Positions 32,525-43,739 of a DNA stretch of 64,000 bases are shown piece by piece. The stretch is from Megalonaias nervosa (lineage: Eukaryota > Mollusca > Bivalvia > Unionida > Unionidae). The position numbers were made by a program, and so were the translations under genes. Location: contig JAECUM010009757.1 of the NCBI GenBank assembly GCA_016617855.1, forward strand, positions 1-64,000. Reading direction: 5' to 3'. Each line of letters begins with the position of its first letter. Positions within the stretch are counted from its first letter, which is position 1. Under the pieces are notes generated by a model. It was not told where the DNA came from and did not search any database. It was given only the letters and a program-made list of their open reading frames with translations.

Positions 32525-33945
32525 TACCAAGACAATTGTTTTCAAGCATTTACCTCACTTGGAAATGAAGTCTGCCCATAATAAAGACTTGATTTTAATT
32601 CTGAAGAGTGCCTAAAAATATCAACATGTCTTGCATTGGAAATTAAATTTGGTTAACGTTAATATGTTTTTTTGTAGCATTATTATTTAAACTCACATTG
32701 ATGAAAAATTCTTCAAGAATCACAAAATGCTTTCGTGGCAGGAACATCTTTTTGTGATGTTTCTGTGACTGATGAAGTTGCCAGTTCAAGAAAGCTAGGC
32801 AGTCAGTGAATACTTAAACTGTTACTGAAGCATTTACCCAAAAATGTTTGAGAGGAAAATAACCTGTAAATTTTTATTGTGAAATCATAGTCATCATTTT
32901 CATTTTGTGACTCATGAAAAAGCGATCGAAGCCCCTTGCATGTCTTTCTCTACCTCCCCCCTCTCCCAAAGAAATGTATGTGGCTGCAGCACTGTGTTTG
33001 GATAACAAACCTTGTACCAGTTATGCAATTAATGTGCCTTAAATGTGCAGATTGTAAAGTATATGGATCTTCTTTATGCTGTTAATTGTCTAGCTTTTGT
33101 TTAAAAAAAGAAACCTTAATTATTTGACTTTTTAGATTTTATATACAAGTTTGAATATGTTATATTTTATTACTTAAAAACTCTGACATATTTAGTTTTG
33201 CACATATATTTTGGCAATAGTTTTTAATGTGTAATCCGGTCAAAAAAATTATGGCTGGTAAAGTTAATTAAGATGACTTGTACCAGGTTCTCAAGAAGGT
33301 CCTGTCTTTGTAGAATGTAAACTTGTGCAACCGATCAAATAACAACTGTGCACTTTTTTTTCTTCAAAAATCTTTATTCCTCTAATAGAACCCCACCTAT
33401 TGAAACTATAACCAAACCAAAGCAGGACATGATATTCAAGTGTGTAAATTTGATAAGTTTGTTGTGTTAATGTGCTTATATGAAATCTTACCATGAGTAT
33501 TGTAACTAAATAGAAAAGACTCTATTGAAAATTTATTCTGTATTAGATGGGTGTTGGCATGGTTTACGGATTTAGTTGTTCTGTGAAACTGTCAAAATGT
33601 GCAAAAACAGATTTCTGATTTACATAACTTTACATTCATTTAAAATGGGTCGCTTTTGAGAGTTAGTTGTGGTTGTCATGAACAAATTTTGTCTGTGGCA
33701 TTATTCTGTAGGATTACAAACATGAAATGAGCATGTTCAGAAATGTGTTTGGAGAGAATTTTGATAATTTATATATCAGATTCAGGAACTTGAATTGTGT
33801 GCACCAAGAACTGTGTATTTCATTTGTCATCTTTATCAGTAGCTTTATCATGAAAGTATACTTATATACTTTATTTTAATGAATATAAACTTTTAATTAG
33901 ATTATGCACTTGGACATAAAAATAATTTTTAAATTGATTTTCTAG
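32525..33945. other. Intron 4 end, no gene seen
   Basis: AT-rich intron leading to the exon 5 acceptor TGATTTTCTAG. No recognised repeat. Confidence 0.5.
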
Positions 33946-34053
33946 TTGCTGTGGAAACAGGAGAGAACTGTAAAGAATCTGACAGAAAAGCAATCATTTG
34001 TTGACCTTGGATGTGGAAATGGCCTGTTGGTTCATATCCTCTCATCTGAAGGA
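33946..34053 (+). CDS. TRMT44: TRMT44 coding exon 5: SAM-binding motif I
   Basis: A 108-nt exon (36 codons) in phase 0, between TTTTCTAG and GTAAGT. It reads LLWKQERTVKNLTEKQ then SFVDLGCGNGLLVHILSSEG. VDLGCGNGLL is motif I of class I SAM-dependent methyltransferases, the glycine-rich loop that binds S-adenosylmethionine, and the whole stretch is nearly identical to vertebrate TRMT44. Exon 4 ends YLL, so the join YLL-LLW fits the vertebrate YLLILW. In vertebrates the next residue is His and the domain continues with a GIDVRRRKIWD-like motif. That exon was not found from here to the window end. Confidence 0.95.
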
Positions 34054-34254
34054 GTAAGTTCCAAAGAATGTATTTATGTCTCCCTACAGAAAATTAAAAT
34101 ATCTGAGTGAACAACCATAAATCCTGTGTTCTAAGAATTCTTCCATATATTATTGCTCCAGATGTAGTTTTTATGCCTTATTATTGGAGTTGCATATCAG
34201 CAAAGATACTGGATCTTTCATGCTAATTTTTAGCTCTCCTCGTCATAGACTACC

Positions 34255-35185
34255 TTGAAACTTAAAAACACACACACACTTAATAAATGAAAATGGTGCT
34301 GCTTGAACATCCAGTCTGGCTGCCACAGTGGCCATCATAGAAATCTTGTTTTCACTACTCCTCCTGAATGGATAGTCATATAAACATGGGGTTTTCACTG
34401 AAGTACTTTTGTTAGTCCTCAATGAAAACAGTTTCGATCTGACATGGAGTATGGCCACCAATATGTCAGTTATTTTGAAAATCTTATCACAGCTTCTCCT
34501 GAATGGATAGTCACATCAGCATAGGGTTTTCATTAAACAACCTCATTTGATGTCTAGCTGTTCCTAAATAAAAATGCCAATCTGGCATCCAGTATGTCCA
34601 CCACAACAGCCATCTTAAAAATCTACTTGAACAGAAAGTCATATGGTTGTGGGGTTTCCACCAGAAGACTTATGTTGTCCAAATGGTCTTTAATGAAAAT
34701 GGTGCTGATCTAGTGTCCACTGTGGCCACCACAGCGGCCAGCTTGAAAAACTTCTTGTTGCTACTCCTGAATGAAAGGTATATTTTGAAATTATTGTCAT
34801 CTGTTCTCTTGAAATGGATGGCTATATCAATGGGAGTTTTCACCAACAGACTTCTTATGATACCTAGTTGGTCCAAAATGAAAATGGTACTAGTCTTACA
34901 TCCAATATGGCAGCCATGACAACTGTCATAAACATTTTGTTGTCACTAATCAACCTGAATAGATGATCATTATGATAGATGGTTTCACCAAAGACTTCTG
35001 ATGAGATCCACATTGTCCTAAATGAAAATGTTGCCAAGCTGACATCCAATTCATGTACCACTGCAGATGTTAAAATCTTGTTATTGATGAAGAATATCAG
35101 AGATGGTTTCAACACTTGAAAGGAAGAAATATGGTCTTATCTTGAATTCATTGAGATTCTCTTTGCCCAGTAGTGTCAGTTCCTT
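34255..35185 (+). repeat. Degenerate tandem repeat, about 135-bp unit, locus 2
   Basis: About six units with TAATGAAAATGGTGCTGATC-like starts at roughly 34279, 34411, 34558, 34685, 34869 and 35013 (spacing 127-184 bases). Each carries ACATCCAGTATGGCCACCA, GCCATCTTGAAAA and CTCCTGAATG. It begins 200 bases after exon 5. The array and its right flank (GGTCTTATCTTGAATTCATT) match the array at 14530-15400. The ORFs inside on both strands reflect the repeat. Confidence 0.85.
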
Positions 35186-35189
35186 CAAG

Positions 35190-36390
35190 GGACTTTTGTT
35201 AAGAATTATATGATTTAAATTTTGTCCCAAAAATTTAAGGAGTTTCAGGACTGTCTCAGTAGATGAAAATAAAGAGAATTATCGATCTTAGGAAAGACTA
35301 GTCTAATAAAATCTTATGTCCCAAATTAATCTTAACTTTTAGTTTCTGCGAAATACAAATAACAGAACAAAGAGTTGAAAAATATATTTTAACTATCAGT
35401 GCAATTCAGTACTGCAACAAGTCCAAATATCATCATCCAAGACTATATTAATGGTGGATTGAAAATGCTATATATATAGGGAACCATACAGTTGCCATTT
35501 AAGCTAGTTGGGTACAAATAATAATGAAAGAGGCATCCTTGACAAACGGAAAACTATTATTTTTATTTTATGACCCTCTGTAAATGCAGTATCCTGAAAA
35601 CCATATTTAGAAATAGAAGGAACAGAATTTTATCATTTTAGAGCAAAATTTAGTCATCATATAAAAATTAGTTATTCTTTCAATTCTATTCCTATATAGG
35701 AACATTTTTCGATGGAACAGAAAGAGAAAGGCATAGTACAGTTAATATATATATGTGATAGAACAAAAAAATGTATATGACATCGGATGAAATAAATAAA
35801 AAATATAGAATACTACAATAATTTCATGAACTGTCATATATTTAGAGCATCTTACTTTTATCAGTGTATTCAAAAATTGAAAGATAATGAAAATAAACAG
35901 TAAAGATTGTTTATTAGATACAAACACAAAGAAGGATAGACAAGGACAACTTTTATATCAAAAGCAATAAGAGAAATGGAAGATTAAATTAAGTCTTGTG
36001 AAAATGACAAAATGGTTGGGGGTTTTTCAGACGAAACAGTGGAACAGAAACTAACACATATTATACCCATTCACTGTGCCTTTGACATTAAGTTTAGAAA
36101 CTACCAGTAATGAGGAGTGATCGCAAATGAAATTTAAGAAACAAGTCAAATAACTTTAGCCTTGGCAAGCAAATGATATAAAGTATTTAGTATTATTCAA
36201 TGGGTTTTATAAATTTAATTTGAGAGGAGCACAGATGATAGATTCTATTTATCGCATTATGAAAAATTCTGTTGTTGTTTTTACTAAGCTACAGACTAGC
36301 ATAGTGAGACAACTTTGAAATACATTTGGATGCGTGGGTCATTAAGCCTTTCCTTTACATGATGTTGTGATGTCAGATATAATATTATGA
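35190..36390. other. No gene seen
   Basis: AT-rich; no recognised repeat and no splice-supported exon. It should contain the next TRMT44 intron sequence. Confidence 0.5.
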
Positions 36391-36391
36391 G

Positions 36392-37122
36392 TAGGGGTGA
36401 AATGATTGATTGATATATTGATGCATCAATACTTTTTCTGTACCAATAACCATATTGATACAAGAGGTGAAGAATCAGTACAGAAATGATGCTTACCCTA
36501 AACAAATTACTTTAGTCATCAGCAGCCATGAATAACTATTAGTTGTTTGCCTTTTCATTCTTTAATTTGAGAATTCATCTGAGACAGCTGTCACAGGCAT
36601 ATGCAGATATTTATGTTTGATTAAAATATGAAAACACTCACTTGCCTTCTATAAATCAACACAAGATGACTAACTCGTGGTTTGAAATCTGTCCCTCCCA
36701 CCCCAATTCCTTGCTAATTATTTCATCCTATCATCATGTTCAGGCACCGATGACATAGCAATGTAAATGATACATTCCAGACTTGTTCTTCTTGTATGAT
36801 TTAAATACTTGACTGACCATTTAATAACCACTTTTATATGAAGCTTCTCTGTTGCTTCATATTTTGTCACCTTGGGTTCAACTTGAAGGCTACACTTCAG
36901 TATTTCATATGAACAAATGATAAGTCTATGTCTGTTTGTAATCTTCATAATGGAGATACAACCATGATGCCAACATATAAAATGGCACCACCCTACCACT
37001 AACAGACATTCAAAAGATAAAAAGACCATCAAGTTGATACGTGTATCAATACTATATTGTATCATAGGCTGTGTATTGTGAATTGTATTGATACATGGCA
37101 CAGGCGTATTATTTCATCCTTA
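36392..37122. mobile_element. hAT-like TIR element, non-autonomous
   Basis: The left end TAGGGGTGAAATGATTGATT faces a right end that reversed reads TAAGGATGAAATAATACGCC. Both continue into ATGxATCAATAC, giving about 38 bases of imperfect inverted repeat of a type common in animal hAT elements. Matching 8-base target duplications were not found. The 127-codon minus ORF at 36718-37101 shows no transposase motif. Confidence 0.6.
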
Positions 37123-37123
37123 G

Positions 37124-38050
37124 TCAATAGGTGTTATTATGTGTGTTACATTATTAAAAATTGTGTTATAGGTATATTAAAGTAAATAACACAGTGAGAA
37201 AGATTTATTTGAATGCAAAATAGTTTTGCCATTCCTTTGAGTTATTTTTCACTATACAAGAAGAAACAAATAACCATTTGCTTTAAAATTTTTGATTTGT
37301 ACATGATTTCTGGGACAAATTTGAGACTTTAGAAAGGAAAACTCTACTGGTTGAATTAAATTATTTTAATATTTATTTCAGGCTTCAAAGACCTAAACAT
37401 AAGTATTGTAAACTAAAACCTGATATGTTCAGAAATAATAATATATACATTTATGTATATGCTGGAAAAATTTGCCATATGCTGGAAAAATTTGCCTGAA
37501 TTTTTATTGACTTTGTTTAAATGTTTATTAAATTAAGACAGAAAGTTGAAAAGAATACTTCATTTTTTATAGACAAAATGGTAGTGGAAAGTTGAATTTT
37601 TGAGATAATCTATATGATTGCTAATCCTTTCACAAAATATTTAATATTTTAAAAAAATGTTTTGTACATTGTTGATGTAGTTCAATTGTTATTAAAACGT
37701 GTGAACTTGTCAAGGGGCACCTTTTTCCATTTCCACAGCAAAGGACAACTTTTTCCTTCTCCATTCGTTTCTTTTGTACATTTTGCCACTATTTCATTTA
37801 TTAAAAATAACAGCTAACTAAATTGTATTGTCCTTTACTGTTATGTTCTTGAAAGTTGGGGTCACTCAGTGTTTGCTGTGTGCAGGCGTTTTCTGGAGCA
37901 GTAGAAAAGAGATTGAGCTGGATCTGAAGCCAAAGGGTACAGGGTCTTACCTGAGTGCTCCAACAACTGTTAGTTACATGAGCTGGAGCTTAACACATAA
38001 TTCATATCCAAAAACCTACAAATAAGAAAATACAACTTGAAGAAAATGTA
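37124..38050. other. No gene seen
   Basis: AT-rich. A 20-base segment (CATATGCTGGAAAAATTTGC) is duplicated in tandem at about 37457-37496. The ORF at 37828-38025 has no motif. Confidence 0.5.
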
Positions 38051-38051
38051 T

Positions 38052-39839
38052 TACAGTCAAACCCGGTTATCTCGATTATGTTGGGGGTGTCAAAAAATCA
38101 TTGACATAACCGGGTCCCGAGATGTCCGAGTTTAGTTGATAAATCTACTGCAGAACAATGATTATGCATCTGAAGTACCAAAAATGAGGAGTTTTATTTC
38201 TAAAAACAAATGGCATTTCTAATGCACAATAAAAATAATAATTCAGTCATGCCTGGTTGGAGGAAAAAGAAGATTGGAGGTCTTTTAAATGAGATTAAAG
38301 TAACAAGTCACATATTTTTACAACAATAAGTTACTGCAACAATGTCAGTGGTTTAAAGTTGTTTTTATTTCCCCGTGAATAGCCTCATCCCTTTGGTAGC
38401 CTCAGCAAGACAATGGTTTTCTCACGCTATCCAAAATCTCGACCAATTGAAGTACATGTACATGTAGGACTGTAATTTTTTTTTTGAAAGTGTTTTCTTT
38501 TGTTAGAGTTGACTAGCAGCAAAATTAACTGACCAATATTGTGCGTGAAAATCAATCTTTTTTTTTTTTGATTGTCAGAGGTTCCTTTACACCAGTATAT
38601 GCTGATTTTCATCGATAAATTTTGCTTCTGTACCAGAAAAAGATGAGCTGTCAGTATTCATGTACAGACAAACTGTAAGATGTGTTTCAAGTGTTTAAAG
38701 TCAACTGTCTCAACATCAAATTTTATATGAAGCCAACTTATTCCATTCATGCAGTTAGAAGACAACTTATTCAGTTCATACACTTGTAGTCCCATATCCC
38801 TCCAGACTTTGATCAGTGATCGTCGGCAAGAACACAGCACCAGAAGGAGAGTTGGCTAATCTCTTTGATGGATTGCAAGACTTTGAAATTCAAGATAAAA
38901 ACAACACAAATGAAAGCACTCTAATTTCTGTTTCAAATTTTAATCCTATCAGTCGCCTTCTGCTTCATTCCGTTTGTGTTGATGAATATGTAATCATGGT
39001 ACAATGATCACCATTTTCATTAAAAAAAATACTGGCTGCTATAGACTTTTTTTTTTTTTACAATACCATTGGTGCTTTTATTTACTCTTGTTCGAAACAA
39101 ATTAATAACAAGTGGGGGGGAGCTTAGTTTGGAGTTCTGTGGGTTTTTATTTATAGATTATTGTGAGTCACATGATCTAGCCACGCTGAAGTTGAAGGCT
39201 TACACTCGCACCAAGCATGAAAACACTTCAGTTTTTACCGAATTTGTTTTAAATATATTGTGTAAAACAAATTAGGTATTTTTAGCTACATTTAATGATG
39301 TTAACCTGATAATTTTCCGAGGTATAGATAAGATCAAATTCGCGATGGTGTGTGGGACAAACTATATTGTTGTGGTGTGGACATGCAATAATGTCCATTT
39401 TGAACGCAGCTTACGTAAAGGTCAGAAACGCATGCATTCATTTTCCTTGCTCTAAAGTATTGTTTACATGATAATTTTCTCCACTCTGTTTAAGTGATAA
39501 ACCATGCATTAATTGGTTGATTAGCATTTGTACTGGTAAAATTTGGTCTTGTACCGATTGTACGAGGTACCGGTAATAGCAGAAATGCCGGATCATTTCT
39601 TGTAAAATTTCTCTGAGATGGACATTAAAAGTTGCATTTTGTCGAATTCAGCGGGTCCACATGTTACTTCGGACCGAAACTTATGCCCGACATAACCGGG
39701 TTATCGACTTAACAGGGGTTGAGATAAGAGGGCAAAAATTGGCATAACATAAAAGGGTTTTTTTCGGGACCGGACCAAAGTGCTCGACATACACGGGTTC
39801 TCAAGATAACCAAGGTCGAGATAAGTGGGTTTGACTGTA
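38052..39839. mobile_element. Pogo-like TIR element without readable transposase
   Basis: A TA-flanked, 1784-base element. Ends start CAGTCAAACCCGGTTATCTC and, from the right, CAGTCAAACCCACTTATCTC. Subterminal copies of ACATAACCGGGTTATCGA-type sequence recur at 38100 and 39695. The ends are typical of pogo/Tigger-type elements. The inner ORFs (38816-39007 +, 38658-38840 -) match nothing recognised. Confidence 0.8.
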
Positions 39840-39844
39840 AATGA

Positions 39845-40250
39845 ACACATTCAGTTTGATGATTGAATGCAACTAACAAGATTAATCGTGTAAGAAATTA
39901 GTTTGAAGTATTATTTCTAAAAGAGGATGGTTCTGTTCCACTTTTTCTTCTACTCTGATAACAGATGATTTATGTCAGAAGCTTTTTTTTCAGACATGAG
40001 TATTTTATGATGTGTTGATTTAGTCACAATGAACTTAAATTGTTGACTTGCACAGGTAATAGACCTTGATTTTATTTGGTCATCTCTTATCAATAAAGAT
40101 TCCAACAGGTACCCCTTAAAAAAGGTTTCCAAGTTCAGATTGAGACACAGAATAATGATTACAGTTGAAGGCTCATGTTGTGTACGCATTTATTCATTGT
40201 CACAATGGCTTGTATCATTGCTTATAATTTACTTGTCATCGATGTCCTAT
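39845..40250. other. No gene seen
   Basis: AT-rich with one motif-free minus ORF (39950-40189). Confidence 0.45.
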
Positions 40251-40254
40251 ATAA

Positions 40255-40550
40255 TAATACAAGGGAGGACACTTCTCTCCTTTCCCGTGCAATTTATTTA
40301 AGAATCAACACTGATGTTTCAAGCCAGATTCCGTGTAGTGAAATAAATTCAGTACCAGTGCTTAGCTCAGGCATTCAACTTTGTATGCATGTCCAAAGTT
40401 TGACTTATTATCATAACTTTAATGAATGCCAGACTATCTTCCCACACTACCACTTGACATTGCCACAATCGCTCTCACTTAATATGCAAGTGCAACTTGC
40501 TGAATGGAATACTGCCCTCTCATTGGCCATAGGAAAATAATGTACTAAAC
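40255..40550 (+). repeat. Unclassified dispersed repeat, second copy
   Basis: Related to 5055-5395 over most of its length (TTTAAGAAT, AATAAATTCAGTACC, TTAGCTCAGGCATT, GAATGCCAGACTATCTTCC, TTAATATGCAAGTGCAAC, CTGCCCTCTCATTGG). Here the final segment is in normal orientation, where at 5335-5395 it is inverted. The ORF at 40175-40540 covers it but is not conserved in the other copy. Confidence 0.65.
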
Positions 40551-40554
40551 CAAT

Positions 40555-41730
40555 TTACAACTTATTTTTGTATTATTATATAGCACATATATTTCTGATC
40601 ATTAAATTGGAAACAACATTACAAGACACTGAGTTCATCGTTAGACCTCTGTCTACTTTCTTTATTTTCTATTTATAGTATCTACATGAACAGTTCCAAG
40701 AAAACAAGAGGGTTTTTTAAATGTGAAACCACATGTCACAGATTCATTCTATTTTGATACCACATACGTAGCAGACCAGTCTAAATTAAAAATAAATGGT
40801 GCCAGATATAGTAATAAACAGGCTTTATCGATGTGACTAATGAATGTTATCTGACTGAAAAATGTTATAGGAGAGGGAATTTGTTAAGATTAAAAGCATG
40901 TTGCATCCGGTAAAGGACAAATCAATAGCACTTTAAAAATTTGAAGTAAGAATTCAATATTGATGTAATACAGCAGTTATCATTTGTGGAAATTACAGCT
41001 ATCTGCGAAAGTTACTGTAGACATATAGACTAGTTAAAGTGTTATGCATAAATAGTTTTATCAATTTCTTTTGTGTCCATCTTCTTGTACTACTAATCCA
41101 TATGGATTTAGCCAATCTGTGACAAAAATTTTAACTGCATATCCAGGTAAGTAGCAAAAATAAATGTATGTTTTTCATGCAGTTTTCTGTAATTATGGCA
41201 TGTAATATATGGATTGCTCTTCCTATGCACAGATACGCTTTTTTGCCACTTGTATTAGTAATAAGTACACTTATACCTCTCTTGGGGGTTTGGCGTGCGT
41301 GAACCTACAACAAAGCAGTTCAGCTTCACATTTAATACAATTCCCTTTGATCAGGTACCTGGGTAACCTATCGTTAGGATCGACAGGTACCCGGTAGAGT
41401 TTCCTTAAATTTTGACATCTCTACTTATCAAAGAAATAGTATTCTCCCTCTTATAAAACCAAACCCTTCTGCGATAAAAAGGTGGTCTTGCAAAAGGAAT
41501 TGTCTCTCATGGTGAGGTGAAATGGGGTGGAGAGGGGAGACAAATGGTAAAATATATTCATTTAGTTTGAGTAATGTGGCCTCAAGAGTGAGACCGTAGT
41601 AAAGATGCCATATTTGCCAGCCTATAAGTTGATACTTATTTAGTAGAAAGTATGGGTTTTGTCTTACATGTTCTGAATCAACTTGCATATGGAAGATGTC
41701 CTTCAAATCTATCATGCAATGTTATTTTTC

Positions 41731-41733
<3 letters not shown>
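40555..41733. other. No gene seen
   Basis: AT-rich sequence without recognised repeats. A GGTACC-rich short stretch with CAGGTACCTGGGTAACC near 41354 and GACAGGTACCCGG near 41380 forms a partial direct repeat. Confidence 0.45.

Positions 41734-41802
<69 letters not shown>
41734..41802. repeat. (TA)n microsatellite
   Basis: About 33 TA units. Translation of this run gives meaningless IY repeats. Confidence 0.97.
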
Positions 41803-41805
<3 letters not shown>

Positions 41806-41879
41806 CAAATCATATGGTGAATAACAGCCCTTTCAAGCGCACTGGATCCAGCAAGGGATCACGTGTGTCAGGGATTGAT

Positions 41880-42440
41880 TGAGATAAATGCAATAAACGA
41901 ACAGTGCAAAACTAGTATCTAACTAGCCTGAGCGCTTTCGACTCTTAATGAGTCTTTTTCAAAGGGTTATACAAAACATAGACAAAACAAACAAATAAAA
42001 CACAGAAACCGTTGTGTTTGCAAAACTCTTCATGGCTGTTTCTACAGGAATTAAACCTTTAAATGTATTATGTCTCAACCAGCCTATATCAACTTGTTGC
42101 GGATACTGGAAAATATTTGTATTGACTTCGAAATCGATGAGCCATAGCGACATCTATTACTATGTGTACATTTATGTAAGTGCAAATTATATCCCGGATA
42201 TTTCATTCTTATAGTAGCAATTGAAGGCTACTAAGAAAATTTAGAAAAGTTTTGAAAAGAAAATGTGTCGGCTGCAAAGGATTATTCCACTTGTGCATGG
42301 CTGTCTTTTTCTAGTCTTCTTGGTTTAAAGCGCTTGGTTTCAATGTTCTAAGGCGGCGCATCCAGTAAGATTCTTTTTCCTTCCTGGTTTTGGAACTCCA
42401 TTTGGGGTGGTTAGCAATTGCGATAAGCTATCCAGTAAGA
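41880..42440 (-). mobile_element. Penelope-like element, 3' remnant with hammerhead-like motif
   Basis: On the minus strand about 42400-42310 reads KEKESYWMRRLRTLKPSALN, then a stop. This looks like the C-terminus of the GIY-YIG endonuclease domain of Penelope-like elements (pattern E-x-x-W-I-x-x-L-x-T-x-x-P-x-G-L-N). The untranslated tail ends near 41970-41925 with GACTCATTAAGAGTCGAAAG, then CGCTCAGG. This keeps the helix II hairpin and GAAA box of the hammerhead ribozymes known in these elements; the CTGATGA box is degraded (CTTTGAAA). A 29-base segment with CCAGTAAGATTC and CCTTCCTGG is duplicated at 42361 and 42431. Confidence 0.55.
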
Positions 42441-42455
42441 TTCCTTTTCCTTCCT

Positions 42456-42457
<2 letters not shown>

Positions 42458-42494
<37 letters not shown>

Positions 42495-42516
42495 CAACCT
42501 TATGTAACCAACTATA

Positions 42517-42548
<32 letters not shown>
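42458..42548. repeat. Two (TA)n microsatellites
   Basis: TA runs at about 42458-42492 and 42520-42547, separated by ACAACCTTATGTAACC-type sequence. They abut the Penelope-like remnant on one side and the hAT MITE on the other. Confidence 0.95.
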
Positions 42549-42549
<1 letters not shown>

Positions 42550-42556
42550 TATAAAG

Positions 42557-42693
42557 CAGGGGCCTCAAACTCAAACCAGCCTGAGGGCCGCTTGAGGTTA
42601 TTTTCGATGGCCTAAGGGCAGCACCACCTTTGTTATCTCTCATGACACCTTGTGACACCAATAATTTTGCGGGTCACATGGTTGAGACCCCTG
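42557..42693. mobile_element. hAT MITE
   Basis: A 137-base element with ends CAGGGGCCTCAAACTC and (right end reversed) CAGGGGTCTCAACC. Flanking 8-mers GTATAAAG and ATATAAAT agree at six positions, fitting an old 8-bp target duplication. No coding capacity. Confidence 0.82.
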
Positions 42694-43067
42694 ATATAAA
42701 TGTTCGACATGGATACTCTAGAAATATAAAACATTGTCATTGTTTTGGATCGTGAAATGATATCGCCATTGCTTAAATAGTGGGTAATATCTCGATCCCC
42801 CAAATGTTGGGTTTTAATTCAGTAAACGTCTGCAGCTTCAAACTACTATCTATTGATATTTCAAATATTACAAGTCCGCCAAACCAGATACCACGGTGAA
42901 AATAAAATAAAGTACTTTCATAGCAAATGTTTTACCCTTAAGATGTCCAGATTCCTTGCCCACACCATTCTGTACCTTCTCAGGTTTTATCTTTTTACGA
43001 ATTTAATTTAAAGAATTGTGAATGCTATCCCGATTTTATATTATTTTTCTCAGCCGATATCTCCCTA

Positions 43068-43660
43068 TATATGGATCTTGTAAAAGTTACTGAATTTAAA
43101 GTGCCAACTAAATATCAGAAGCATGCTGTACTGTGCATTTACATTCATCATATACGAAATTTATTTCTCTTTTGCACTTTGCTGGTCTTATTATGATTTG
43201 GTCTTATTTCATGTTCCTCATGTTACGACTCTATTTTCATCAACTTAAGTAACAGAAAAGAAGCAACACCAACAAGTTTTGTAAAACTTAACAACAATTT
43301 AATTATTAAAATAAGAAATGAAAAATGTGAGGGGAATATACAGATTAATCCAGTGAATCCAAATTAGTCCTTATAAAGGTCTATGAATGTCCTAAATGAA
43401 TTGAAAGTCACTTGTAATTTCAGTATCAGAAATGTACTGGTCCTCCAAGAACAGTTACGTTGTCAAGATGGCCTTGTCCAGAATTCTTTCGACGAATAAT
43501 TTAGAACAGTTCCAAAATAATATTAGAGTCCAAATAATGAGCACTTTCTTTCACCACTGAACAGTCCAAAGAAATGTTTTTCCTCTCAAAAAATATCTAA
43601 GTAGTACAAAAAACACATATGCAGACTTACACCAGGAACACAAAAAGTGTGAATGACTCC
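43068..43660 (-). mobile_element. LTR end (family L) with adjoining internal sequence
   Basis: In minus orientation the LTR ends GAGTCGTAACA at 43221. Its 3' part (AAACTTGTTGGTGTTGC, TTTTCTGTTACTTAAG) matches the LTRs ending at 12887 and 59146. Next to it the minus strand starts ATGAGGAACATGAAA and continues to about 43068 with a degraded copy of the reading found intact at 62639-62860. That order (LTR, then ORF start) suggests a gag-like beginning. The far end of the LTR is lost in the tandem array from 43740. Confidence 0.5.
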
Positions 43661-43739
43661 GGAAATTGGAATGAAACTGAATGCTTACTTTTCTCCTTAT
43701 AATGGCTGTCAGAATAAAAAAGGAATTGCTTGCTTCTCC

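Noticed and set aside
36718..37101. 127-codon minus-strand ORF
   Set aside because: Lies inside a TIR element; no hAT transposase motif and composition like random AT-rich text.
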